Of a stretch of 31,317 nucleotides of DNA, positions 15,896 to 23,501 are shown one piece after another. The notes beneath the pieces are model-generated. The model was not told where the DNA came from and made no database searches. It saw nothing but the letters and a program-made list of their open reading frames with translations. The stretch covers positions 1-31,317 of the forward strand of contig CAYLKC010000014.1 in assembly GCA_964384095.1 (NCBI GenBank). The letters are read 5' to 3'. The DNA comes from JAITWN01 sp964384095 (lineage in GTDB: Bacteria; Pseudomonadota; Gammaproteobacteria; SZUA-140). The first letter of the stretch is position 1; each line of letters opens with the position of its first letter. A program made the translations under genes and the position numbers.

Positions 15896-17155
15896 TTAGA
15901 CGACAAGCAGATCCTCTTGAATCTCTTCCATGCGCGATTGACGAAGCAGTCGAGTGATTCTTGGTGCCATTATTCTTGCTACTTCAGAGATGACAGGTAC
16001 GACCACACTGTTTCCGAATTGCCGGTATGCCTGCGTATCGCTTACAGGTATCTGGAAGCTGTCCGGGAACCCCATCAGTCTGGCGCACTCGCGTGGCGTC
16101 AGCCTTCTGGGGCGCTTGCGTGCGCCCCTCCATACCAGAATCTCGGAACCATCCTTGTAATATCGTGCGGAAAGCGTTCTTGTTACGCTCTCGGGGTAGG
16201 CAAGACCAAACCCGAAACCGTTACCGGCCGCACTGTGTTTTTCCTTGTAGGCCTGCAGATAGTTCCAGAGCTTTGGCGTAAGAATATATTTCGGATTTAC
16301 CTTTGCCGTCTTGCCTCGAGTATAGGGTTCCTCAGTTTCCTCGCTCCCGTCTTCCGGGTGCAGGATGCTGACAAGACTTGGCCCGCTCCCTGGCAGGCGA
16401 AGATCTTCCCACGAGAAACCTGACTTCTCACGGAAGCCGACAATGATGATCCGCTCCCGGTGCTGCGGAGTGAAATGCTGGCCGTCTATGACTTTGTAAT
16501 GTACCTCGTATCCCAGTTCGTCACGAAGGGTTTCGATGATGACACGGAAGGTATTCCCCTTGTCGTGGGACGCGAGATTCTTCACGTTCTCGAGGAGGAA
16601 GGCAGCAGGCCGTTTCTTCTCGATGATCTTCGCGACATTGAAAAAAAGCGTTCCCTGGGTCTTGCATTCAAAGCCGTGGCTCCGGCCCAGGGAATTCTTT
16701 TTTGAAACCCCCGCGATGCTGAATGGCTGGCACGGGAACCCGGCACAAAGTACGTCATGATCAGGGATGGATGCGGGATCAATAGCAGTCAGATCACCGG
16801 CAAAGGAATGATCATCGGTGACCGGGAAATTCGCGATATAGGTCTTCCTTGCGAAGGAGTCCCACTCGCTCGTGAATACACAACGACCGCCATTGCGGTC
16901 GAATCCCATTCTTATCCCGCCAATGCCGGCGAACAGGTCAATGAAGGTGAAATCTGATCTGTCCGTGTTTGCAGGGGCAAGCATCGGGAGGATTCTCTGA
17001 CGAATGGCATCCTCAAGATATCGGGGCGGTTCGGTTTCACCGATCTCCCAGCGCCTGACGGTGCGATCCGTGGTTTCCAGAATGGCGGCCAGTTGCTCCT
17101 GGGTGAATCGGGAGCGGGCCATGCGGAGAAGTTGGGATACGACCCGGGTGTCCAT
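15896..17155 (-). CDS. dcm: Dcm-like C5-cytosine DNA methyltransferase with N-terminal HTH
   Basis: A 419-residue enzyme that should methylate C5 of a cytosine in the same site the endonuclease cuts. Residues about 1-60 form a helix-turn-helix (QEQLAAILETTDRTVRRWE), as in M.EcoRII and M.SsoII, which repress their own genes. Then come motif I FIDLFAGIGG (71-80), motif IV with catalytic Cys142 in GFPCQPFS, motif VI ENV (189-191), motif VIII QHRERIIIVGF, and motifs IX-X RRLTPRECARLMGFPDSF and YRQFGNSVVVPV. The target recognition region (about 250-350) is present. It is the first gene of the operon. Base composition is clearly lower in G+C than the flanks, suggesting acquisition. Confidence 0.93.
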   Translation of the reverse strand: MDTRVVSQLLRMARSRFTQEQLAAILETTDRTVRRWEIGETEPPRYLEDAIRQRILPMLAPANTDRSDFTFIDLFAGIGGIRMGFDRNGGRCVFTSEWDSFARKTYIANFPVTDDHSFAGDLTAIDPASIPDHDVLCAGFPCQPFSIAGVSKKNSLGRSHGFECKTQGTLFFNVAKIIEKKRPAAFLLENVKNLASHDKGNTFRVIIETLRDELGYEVHYKVIDGQHFTPQHRERIIIVGFREKSGFSWEDLRLPGSGPSLVSILHPEDGSEETEEPYTRGKTAKVNPKYILTPKLWNYLQAYKEKHSAAGNGFGFGLAYPESVTRTLSARYYKDGSEILVWRGARKRPRRLTPRECARLMGFPDSFQIPVSDTQAYRQFGNSVVVPVISEVARIMAPRITRLLRQSRMEEIQEDLLVV

Positions 17156-17171
17156 GTTCTCGAAATATCCT

Positions 17172-17218
17172 CAGGGAAGAATACCGGACATTATGCCCGA
17201 TAGTCTTCCCTGCAGCAA
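17172..17218 (-). promoter_or_regulatory. Promoter of the R-M operon inside concentric palindromes
   Basis: Outer inverted repeat CAGGGAAGA (17172-17180) / TCTTCCCTG (17204-17212) and inner near-palindrome GGACATTATGCCC (17186-17198) share the same centre, 17192. On the minus strand TTGCTG (17213-17218), a 17-base spacer and CATAAT (17190-17195) make a promoter whose -10 is the palindrome centre. The inner site resembles the GGACA-N3-TGTCC operator known for M.SsoII. Binding by the methylase HTH would block transcription, a feedback switch for the operon starting at 17155. Confidence 0.65.
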
Positions 17219-17296
17219 GCCGGGATCCGAACGCTTATCGTGGCAGTAAGAATTGATAAATCAATTAGTTATTCGGCAAGGCGGGGCGCCTTTTAT

Positions 17297-17345
17297 CGCA
17301 TCCCCCCTGCCCCCCTTCTGAAGAAGGGGGGGGCTGCGGAGGGGG
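17297..17345. repeat. Truncated copy of the composite G/C palindromic element, at the uvrD stop
   Basis: Hairpin CCCCCCTTC...GAAGGGGGG (17310-17331, loop TGAA) joined to GCATCCCCCC (17298-17307). Read on the minus strand it begins directly at the uvrD stop (TAACCCCC) and breaks off after GGGGGGATGCG, where the full copies at 26680 and 31106 continue. It can act as a uvrD terminator hairpin. The gap from 17213 to 17296 between the restriction operon and this element holds nothing else recognisable. Confidence 0.75.
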
Positions 17346-19541
17346 TTACTGGATTGCTTCGAGGTTTGCGTAGGCTACCACCAGCCACTTGCTCCCCGCG
17401 CCCTTGAAGTTCACCTGCACGCGGGCATGACTGCCCTGCCCTTCGTAATTCAGGATCACGCCCTCGCCGAACTTCGCATGCGTAACGCGCTGGCCGAGTT
17501 TGAGTCCGGCGGGCATGGCTTCCATCGGGCGGGCGCGGGGCGCCGCTTGCGTCTGTGGTTGATACGCCGGTCGTGACACGCGCGATCGCGCGCGTACTTC
17601 CTCGATCAGTTCTTCCGGGATCTCGCTGATGAAACGCGACGGCGACTGGAACATCTCCGAGCCGTGCAGCCGCCGCATCTCGGCATGGGTGATATACAGG
17701 TGTTTCTTCGCGCGGGTGATGCCGACGTAGCACAGCCGTCGTTCTTCCTCGAGCCGGCCCGGTTCCTCGACCGAGCGGCCGTGCGGGAACAGGCCCTCTT
17801 CCATGCCGGCGAGGAACACCAGCGGGAACTCGAGGCCTTTGGCCGAGTGCAGGGTCATCAGTTGCACGCAGTCGGTATTCTCCTCGGCCTGGGTGTCGCC
17901 GGCCTCGAGCGCGGCATGCGACAGAAAGGCCGCGAGCGGCTCCATCGGGACGGCGTCGGGGTCGTCGCTGTTGGGCGAGTATTCGAACTGGCGCGCGGCG
18001 CTGACGAGTTCCTCGAGGTTCTCGATACGCGCCTCGCCGCGCTCGCCCTTCTCCTTCTGATAATGCGCGATCAGGCCGCCCTTGCGAATCGCTGCGTCGA
18101 CCTGCTCGTACAGCGGCAAGTCGCGCACCTCGGCGTCGAGTGCATCGATCAGGTCGAGGAATACGCGCAAGGCCGACGATGAGCGCGCGGCGAGTTCGTT
18201 CGACTGGCAGATCTCGCGCGCGGCCTCCCACATCGGGATCCCGCGTGCGCGCGCGGTCTGGCGCACATGATCGATCGTGCGCTCGCCGATGCCGCGGGTC
18301 GGGGTGTTGACGACGCGCTCGAACGACGGGTCGTCCGAGCGGTTCGAGACCAGCCGCAGATAGGCGAGCGCATCCTTGATCTCGGCACGCTCGAAGAAGC
18401 GGAAGCCGCCGTATACCTTATAAGGTATGCCGGACTGGATCAGCGCCTCTTCGATGACACGCGACTGCGCGTTCGAGCGATACAGGATCGCGGCCTCCGA
18501 GCGACGGCCGCCCTCTTCGACCCAGCGGCGGATGCGCTCGGCGATGAAGCGCGCCTCCTCGAGGTCGTTGTAGGCCATGTAGCGCTGGATCTTCTCGCCC
18601 TCAGAGCCGGCGGTCCACAGCTTCTTGCCGAGGCGGCCGGCGTTGTGGTCGATCAGCGCGTTCGCGGCGCCGAGGATGGTGCCGGTCGAGCGATAGTTCT
18701 GTTCGAGGCGGACCATCTTCGCGCCGGGATAGTCGCGGCTGAACTTCTGGATATGTTCGATGCGCGCGCCGCGCCAGCCGTAGATCGACTGGTCGTCGTC
18801 GCCGACGACGAACAGCGGGATGTCCTGCCCGGTCAGCAGGCGCAGCCACGCATACTGGATTGCGTTGGTGTCCTGGAACTCGTCGACGAGTACGTGACGA
18901 AAGCGATGCCGGTAGTGCGCGAGGATCTCGGGGCGGTCGCGCCACAGTTCGTGCGCGCGCAGCAGCAGTTCGGCGAAGTCGACGACGCCGGCGCGCTGAC
19001 AGGCCTCTTCATAGGCCTGGTAGATGCGCAGCATCTGTGCCTGGAACGGATCGCCGCGGTCGTCGATGTGCTTCGGGCGCTGGCCTTCGTCCTTGCGCCC
19101 GTTGATGAACCATTGCGCCTGCTTCGGCGGCCACTGTGCCTCGTCGAGGTCCAGCGCCTTCAGTACGCGGCGGATCAGCCGGTACTGGTCTTCGGAATCG
19201 AGGATCTGGAAGGTCTGCGGCAGGCCGACGTCGCGCCAGTGCGCGCGCAGCAAACGATGGGCGAGGCCGTGGAAGGTGCCGACCCACATGCCGCCGACCG
19301 GCATGCCGAGCATGTGCTCGATGCGCCCGCGCATCTCGGCGGCGGCCTTGTTGGTGAAGGTGACCGCGAGGATGCCGAACGGCGACACGTCCTCGGCGCG
19401 GATCAGCCAGGCGATGCGGTGCACCAGCACGCGGGTCTTGCCGCTGCCGGCGCCGGCCAGCACCAGCGCCGGTACCGGCGGCAGGGCGACGGCCTCGCGC
19501 TGGGCGTCGTTCAGGGGGGCGAGGATGCGGGTGACGTCCAT
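17346..19541 (-). CDS. uvrD: DNA helicase II (UvrD/PcrA family)
   Basis: A 3'-5' superfamily 1 helicase acting in nucleotide excision and mismatch repair, removing UvrC and incised strands. The 731-residue protein has motif I GAGSGKT (30-36), motif Ia AVTFTNKAAAEM, motif II LVDEFQDTN, motif III VVGDDDQSIYGWRGA, motif IV LEQNYRS, motif V LMTLHSAKGLEFPLVF and motif VI YVGITRAKKHLY. The C-terminal Tudor-like domain LGQRVTHAKFGEGVI is also present, as in E. coli UvrD (720 residues). Start ATG 19541 follows the pentapeptide gene by five bases, so they are probably cotranscribed. The stop TAA merges with a G/C palindrome. Confidence 0.96.
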   Translation of the reverse strand: MDVTRILAPLNDAQREAVALPPVPALVLAGAGSGKTRVLVHRIAWLIRAEDVSPFGILAVTFTNKAAAEMRGRIEHMLGMPVGGMWVGTFHGLAHRLLRAHWRDVGLPQTFQILDSEDQYRLIRRVLKALDLDEAQWPPKQAQWFINGRKDEGQRPKHIDDRGDPFQAQMLRIYQAYEEACQRAGVVDFAELLLRAHELWRDRPEILAHYRHRFRHVLVDEFQDTNAIQYAWLRLLTGQDIPLFVVGDDDQSIYGWRGARIEHIQKFSRDYPGAKMVRLEQNYRSTGTILGAANALIDHNAGRLGKKLWTAGSEGEKIQRYMAYNDLEEARFIAERIRRWVEEGGRRSEAAILYRSNAQSRVIEEALIQSGIPYKVYGGFRFFERAEIKDALAYLRLVSNRSDDPSFERVVNTPTRGIGERTIDHVRQTARARGIPMWEAAREICQSNELAARSSSALRVFLDLIDALDAEVRDLPLYEQVDAAIRKGGLIAHYQKEKGERGEARIENLEELVSAARQFEYSPNSDDPDAVPMEPLAAFLSHAALEAGDTQAEENTDCVQLMTLHSAKGLEFPLVFLAGMEEGLFPHGRSVEEPGRLEEERRLCYVGITRAKKHLYITHAEMRRLHGSEMFQSPSRFISEIPEELIEEVRARSRVSRPAYQPQTQAAPRARPMEAMPAGLKLGQRVTHAKFGEGVILNYEGQGSHARVQVNFKGAGSKWLVVAYANLEAIQ

Positions 19542-19546
19542 ATTGT

Positions 19547-19924
19547 TTATCTCTCGATCTTGACCTGGATGCCGGCGAAGGGCGCGGCCTTGCGGAAGGT
19601 TTCCGGCAGCCGCGTCCCGGAGAGTGTCGCGCCGTCGAGTTTCGCCTCCGCCAGCGTCGCCGAGGAGAGGTCCGCATCGCTGAGATCGGCGCCGGAGAGA
19701 TCCGCGCCGGTCAGGTCGGCCCGCGTCAGGCGGGCGCCGCCCAGGTTCGCGAGACGCAGGTCGGCATGGGCGAGGACGGCGTCCGACAGATCGGCTCCGC
19801 GCAGGTCGACCTGGACGAGATTGGCCTCTCGCAAGGCGGCGTCACGGAGGTCCGCACCGACCAGCGTCGTGCCGTCGATCTCGAGCAACTCGATGAAGCC
19901 CTTTCTGTCAAAGATACGGATCAT
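19547..19924 (-). CDS. Pentapeptide-repeat protein
   Basis: A 125-residue protein from ATG 19924 (MIRIFDRKGFIELLEIDG). From about residue 20 to 105 it is built of A(D/N)LxX pentapeptides (GADLRDAALREANL, GADLSGADLSDADL), which fold into a right-handed quadrilateral beta-helix. Such proteins may mimic DNA (Qnr type) or act as scaffolds; this one is shorter than the roughly 200-residue Qnr proteins and has no sign of membrane attachment. It ends five bases before uvrD, so cotranscription is likely. Specific function unknown. A GTG four codons upstream is a possible alternative start; neither has a clear ribosome site. Confidence 0.82.
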   Translation of the reverse strand: MIRIFDRKGFIELLEIDGTTLVGADLRDAALREANLVQVDLRGADLSDAVLAHADLRLANLGGARLTRADLTGADLSGADLSDADLSSATLAEAKLDGATLSGTRLPETFRKAAPFAGIQVKIER

Positions 19925-19973
19925 CGGCGGGACCACGGTTGCGGCACGCCGGCGCGGGTGACGGCCATCGATG

Positions 19974-20300
19974 TTATTCCCTTGGCGCCGCGGCCTTTTT
20001 CGGGCGCATCACCCGCAGGGGCATGTAGGCGAGGCTGAGGAAATCGATCAGCAGCCACACCGGGATCAGGTACAGCGCAAGGGTCCAGTCTTCCTTGAAC
20101 ATCGCCCAGGAGATGAACCACATCACGGCCCAGAAATAGACCATGTAGACCAGCGCCAGCAGGATCGGTTCGGCGAACAGGCGGGCGCCACAGGCCGGGC
20201 AGTAGATGTTGATCCAGTGGCTGCTCAGGTACTTGTTGCCGACGCTGATCGAGCGCCGTTCGCATTTGGGACAGACGAAGAAGTTCATGGCGCGGCTCAT
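19974..20300 (-). CDS. Zinc-ribbon membrane protein of unknown function
   Basis: About 108 residues from ATG 20300 (104 if the ATG at 20288 is used). Two CxxC pairs, CPKC (10-13) and CPAC (34-37), form a zinc ribbon, followed by two hydrophobic helices (about 45-66 and 73-93, LLALVYMVYFWAVMWFISWA and LALYLIPVWLLIDFLSLAY) and a basic tail (RVMRPKKAAAPRE). It resembles small zinc-ribbon membrane proteins such as the YgzB/CxxC-type families but I cannot name one. The open frame continues far upstream on this strand; that part is only the shadow of the ankyrin gene. Confidence 0.75.
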   Translation of the reverse strand: MSRAMNFFVCPKCERRSISVGNKYLSSHWINIYCPACGARLFAEPILLALVYMVYFWAVMWFISWAMFKEDWTLALYLIPVWLLIDFLSLAYMPLRVMRPKKAAAPRE

Positions 20301-20373
20301 CCCGCCATGATAGCGGCGCGAAACCGCCGGCGCCACTCGCGCCGCCGGCGCGTCCCGCGGGCGGGGGATTTTC

Positions 20374-20955
20374 ATGATAGCATTCAAGGTCATGGCCAGA
20401 ATCCGATCAATCACCGTCACGCTCGCGATGGCCGCGCTCGGCCTCGTGCTCGCTGCCTGCGATGGTAATACCGAGTTCATGAAATCGGTGATGCATGGAG
20501 ACGCCGCGCAGGCCCGCGTTGCGCTCGATGCCGGCACCGATGTCGATGAGCGCAACAGCTACGGCTGGACCGCGCTGATGCACGCGGCGCGCGGCAACCA
20601 TGTCGAGCTGGTCGAGTTGCTGCTCGACCGCGGCGCCGATATCGATGCGGTCGACGATCGTCACTGGAGCGCGCTGATGCGCGCCGCGGTCAAGGGCAAT
20701 ACCGAGGCGGTGCGGGTACTGCTTGCGCGCGGCGCCAACCCGAACCTCGCCGATGATCGCCAGTCGACGGCGTTGCACTGGGCGGCGATGCGCGGTCATA
20801 TTGATGTCGTCGCGGCGCTGATCGAGGGCGGGGCCGACGTCAATGCCAGAAACGATCACGGCTGGACCCCGATCATGGCGGCTTCGTCCAAGGATCACAA
20901 CGAGATCGCGCTGCTGCTGCGCCGCGCCGGTCGCGGAGACGCGGGGGCGCCGTGA
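20374..20955 (+). CDS. Ankyrin-repeat lipoprotein
   Basis: A 193-residue exported protein. A signal ending LGLVLAAC (Cys at residue 29) marks it as a lipoprotein. The rest is about five ankyrin repeats (NSYGWTALMHAARGNHVEL, RHWSALMRAAVKGNTEAV, RQSTALHWAAMRGHIDVV, HGWTPIMAASSKDHNEI), a protein-binding surface in the periplasm. ATG 20374 has GGGGGA upstream; ATG 20392 (MARIRSIT) would also give a complete signal. The stop overlaps the GTG of the heme-SUMF1 gene by four bases, so it probably acts with the following exported redox proteins, for example as an anchor or chaperone (inference). Confidence 0.85.
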   Translation: MIAFKVMARIRSITVTLAMAALGLVLAACDGNTEFMKSVMHGDAAQARVALDAGTDVDERNSYGWTALMHAARGNHVELVELLLDRGADIDAVDDRHWSALMRAAVKGNTEAVRVLLARGANPNLADDRQSTALHWAAMRGHIDVVAALIEGGADVNARNDHGWTPIMAASSKDHNEIALLLRRAGRGDAGAP

Positions 20956-21983
20956 ACGCGGCACGACCGCTGTCGCTGGCATGTGCCGCCTCTGCGCTGG
21001 CGCTCGTGCTGCTGTTCCATGCCCCTGCGCCGCGCGGCTCCGACCCTGTTCCCGACATGCAGAGCCTGCATCACGGCGAGGACATCGAGCGCTGCACGAC
21101 CTGCCATACCGACCGGACCTTCGAGCATGTCAACGTCGACCAGGGCTGCGCCGCCTGCCATGTCGACGAGCGAGGCGGCGCCTTCGTCGCTGCGCTGGCC
21201 GCCGCGAATGACGCCGACCGCGAACGGATGACCGAGACCTTTGGCATGTCTGTGCCGCTCTATTATGATGAATCGCGCTTCGGCGCCGCGCCCGGTCCGA
21301 TGATCCGCATCCCCGCCGGCGAGTTCATCATGGGCAGCGACGAGCGCTTCTCCGACGAAGGACCGCAACATGTGGTCCGGCTCGGCGACTATGAGATCGA
21401 CCAGTACGAGGTCACGAATCTCCAGTACCTCGCCTTCATCGAGGATAGCGGCCGGCGCGCGCCGCAGCACTTCACCGGCCGCCGCATCCCGCCGGGCAAG
21501 GCCGATCACCCGGTGACCTTCGTGTCATGGTTCGACGCCCGCGACTACTGCGACTGGGCCGGCAAGCGTCTGCCGACCGAGCAGGAGTGGGAGAAGGCGG
21601 CGCGCGGCGAGGACGGCCGTGTCTTTCCGTGGGGCAACGAGTTTCGCCTGCACAAGGCCAATACCCCGGTGCGCTGGGCGCGCATCGGCATCGAGGGCGA
21701 CACCACGCCGGTCGGCGCCTTCGCCGAGGGCGTCAGCCCCTATGGGCTACACGACATGTCCGGCAATGTCTGGGAGTGGACCGACGCCTGGTATCTGCCG
21801 CACCCCGGCAACGACAACCGTTCGGAAAACTTCGGGCAGATCTACCGCGTGCTCAAGGGAGGATCGTGGTGGGACTGCTCGTTCTATCAGTGCGGGATCT
21901 CGGCACCGCTGTATAATCGCAGTTTCTTCAACGCACGGGTGCAGAACGCGACCTTCGGGTTCCGCTGCGCCCGCGATGCCTGA
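20952..21983 (+). CDS. Diheme cytochrome c fused to a SUMF1/FGE-like domain
   Basis: A 343-residue exported fusion. After a signal helix (LSLACAASALALVLLF) come two c-type heme sites, CTTCH (48-52) and CAACH (66-70), then a full SUMF1 domain (about 116-343): MIRIPAGEFIMGSDE, EIDQYEVTNLQYL, PVTFVSWFDARDYCDWAGKR, LPTEQEWEKAARG, GNVWEWTDAWY, LKGGSWWDC, GFRCARDA. Formylglycine-generating enzymes bind Cu(I) through a CxxxxC pair in the GGS loop; here Cys309 and Cys314 have this spacing, so a copper site is possible. The usual FGE substrates are sulfatases, none of which is nearby. Start GTG overlaps the ankyrin stop; the next gene begins 12 bases after the stop. Heme-SUMF1 fusion is unusual. Confidence 0.85.
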   Translation: MNAARPLSLACAASALALVLLFHAPAPRGSDPVPDMQSLHHGEDIERCTTCHTDRTFEHVNVDQGCAACHVDERGGAFVAALAAANDADRERMTETFGMSVPLYYDESRFGAAPGPMIRIPAGEFIMGSDERFSDEGPQHVVRLGDYEIDQYEVTNLQYLAFIEDSGRRAPQHFTGRRIPPGKADHPVTFVSWFDARDYCDWAGKRLPTEQEWEKAARGEDGRVFPWGNEFRLHKANTPVRWARIGIEGDTTPVGAFAEGVSPYGLHDMSGNVWEWTDAWYLPHPGNDNRSENFGQIYRVLKGGSWWDCSFYQCGISAPLYNRSFFNARVQNATFGFRCARDA

Positions 21984-21995
21984 GGAGCGCCGGTC

Positions 21996-22931
21996 ATGAA
22001 GCGAATCGGTCCATGCCTGCTGCTGATGCTGCCGCTCGCTGTCGCGACTGCCGCCGCGCCGCCCGCCGGCGATGACGGCATGGTGCGCATCCCGGCCGGC
22101 AAGTTCGTGTTCGGCAGCGACCGTACCGACAAGGACCCGCTGAACCGGGAATTCGGTTTCAACAAACCGCTGTACCTCGACGAGCACCCGCGTCGGGAGG
22201 TTCACCTCGACAGCTTCCTGATCGACCGCTTTGAGGTCACCAATGCGGATTACCACCGCTTCGTCGTCGAGCAGAACTACTGGGTGCCCGACACCTGGCA
22301 GCAGAACGGTTATCTGCTGTCGACCGAGATGCTGGTGTTTGCGAATCCCGAGGTCGGCGTGCTGCGCGAACTCGCGACCGAGGTCTTTGAGGTCGGCCGC
22401 GACGTGCGTGAACTCGACCGCGATGAGCTGCTGACACTGATCGAACAACGCCGGCGCGCCCTCGACCCCCTGCCGGTCACCGGCGTCGCCTGGCAGGACG
22501 CCGCGGCCTATTGCGCCTGGGCCGGCAAGCGCCTGCCGACCGAGCAGGAGTGGGAAAAGGCCGCGCGCGGCGAGCATGGCCGTGAATATCCCTGGGGCGA
22601 TGAATGGGCCCTGACCCGGGTCAGCGCAGGCGGCGACGAGCGGCTCGGCGTACGGCCGGTGGGTTCGGTCGAGGAAGGCAAGTCGCCGTATGGCCTCTAC
22701 GACATGGCCGGCAATGTCATGGAATGGGTCGCCGACTGGTACGGACCCTATCCAGGCAGCGATTACGAATCAAAGGACTTCGGCGAGAAATTCCGGGTCG
22801 TGCGCGGCGGTGGCTGGGGCGGGCTCGGTCATTACGTGATCAGCCATTTCTACCGCAGTGCCTACCGCTTCTATCTGCCGCCGGACTCCCGCTTCGACGA
22901 CCTCGGTTTTCGCTGCGCCCGCGACGCCTGA
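21996..22931 (+). CDS. Second SUMF1/FGE-like exported protein, no Cys pair
   Basis: A 311-residue protein with a Sec signal (MKRIGPCLLLMLPLAVATAA) followed by one SUMF1 domain: GMVRIPAGKFVFGSD, LIDRFEVTNADYHRFV, PVTGVAWQDAAAYCAWAGKR, LPTEQEWEKAARGEHGREYP, YDMAGNVMEWVADWY, VVRGGGWGGLGHYV, GFRCARDA. The loop that holds the copper cysteines in true FGE contains none here (GGGWGGLGHYVISH), so formylglycine synthesis is unlikely; a structural or binding role is more plausible. It is 12 bases downstream of the heme-SUMF1 gene and probably arose from the same family by duplication; the two share the sequence WAGKRLPTEQEWEKAARGE exactly. Confidence 0.87.
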   Translation: MKRIGPCLLLMLPLAVATAAAPPAGDDGMVRIPAGKFVFGSDRTDKDPLNREFGFNKPLYLDEHPRREVHLDSFLIDRFEVTNADYHRFVVEQNYWVPDTWQQNGYLLSTEMLVFANPEVGVLRELATEVFEVGRDVRELDRDELLTLIEQRRRALDPLPVTGVAWQDAAAYCAWAGKRLPTEQEWEKAARGEHGREYPWGDEWALTRVSAGGDERLGVRPVGSVEEGKSPYGLYDMAGNVMEWVADWYGPYPGSDYESKDFGEKFRVVRGGGWGGLGHYVISHFYRSAYRFYLPPDSRFDDLGFRCARDA

Positions 22932-22952
22932 TCCGGCGGACTCAAGCGCCGT

Positions 22953-23321
22953 TCAGGGCTTGGCCGGATTGCCCGGTGACCACGCAGGTCCAGGAAACGG
23001 CGTCACCTTGCCGCCCTTGTCGTCGAGCGCGGTGATCTTCGCGGCCCCCTGTTTCTCCACCTCGTCGATGCGAACGATCGCGTGCACCGGGATCCAGGTC
23101 CGCTTCACGTTGCCGAACTCGGCCTTGAGCCTTTCCTCAGACGGATCGACGACGACCGCGGACTTCTCGCCGAACTGAATCCCGCCAATCTCGACGAAGC
23201 CGTACAGGTTTGCCTGCGCGACTTCCCGCGCGTAGATCTCGTAGAGCTTTCCTTCGTTGTGGAAGATGACCTTGTAGAGTTTTTTCTGCTTCACGTCCGC
23301 GATAGTACACGCTCGATCCAT
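22953..23321 (-). CDS. DUF1820 family protein
   Basis: About 122 residues from ATG 23321; GTG 23294 (113 residues, MKQKKLYKVIF) is an equally plausible start. The sequence KKLYKVIFHNEGKLYEIYAR, NLYGFVEIGGIQFGE, VVVDPSEERLKAEF, IPVHAIVRIDEVEKQGAAKI and the Gly-Pro-rich TPFPGPAWSPG tail match the DUF1820 family of small cytoplasmic proteobacterial proteins. Its role is unknown. It lies on the opposite strand between the SUMF1 genes and the multicopper oxidase operon, so it interrupts the otherwise plus-strand cluster. The longer open frame upstream of 23321 has no coding character. Confidence 0.85.
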   Translation of the reverse strand: MDRACTIADVKQKKLYKVIFHNEGKLYEIYAREVAQANLYGFVEIGGIQFGEKSAVVVDPSEERLKAEFGNVKRTWIPVHAIVRIDEVEKQGAAKITALDDKGGKVTPFPGPAWSPGNPAKP

Positions 23322-23501
23322 GGCGTGAAACCGGAAGTCACTGAAATCACGCATAAAATAAAAGGGTGTTGACATCACTCCGAAGGCGCGTAACATAAAC
23401 ATGCAGATTAGATACATGTAATAAGAATACCACTTGAGCAGGTCAGAAAATAATTATTAATCAACGGCTTGGTGTCGACATCCGGGCGACGGGAGGTAGC
23501 G

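Noticed and set aside
18267..19961. 564-codon plus-strand open frame
   Set aside because: It is antisense to uvrD, whose full set of helicase motifs is on the minus strand; high G+C keeps the opposite frame open. Its translation has no recognisable motif.
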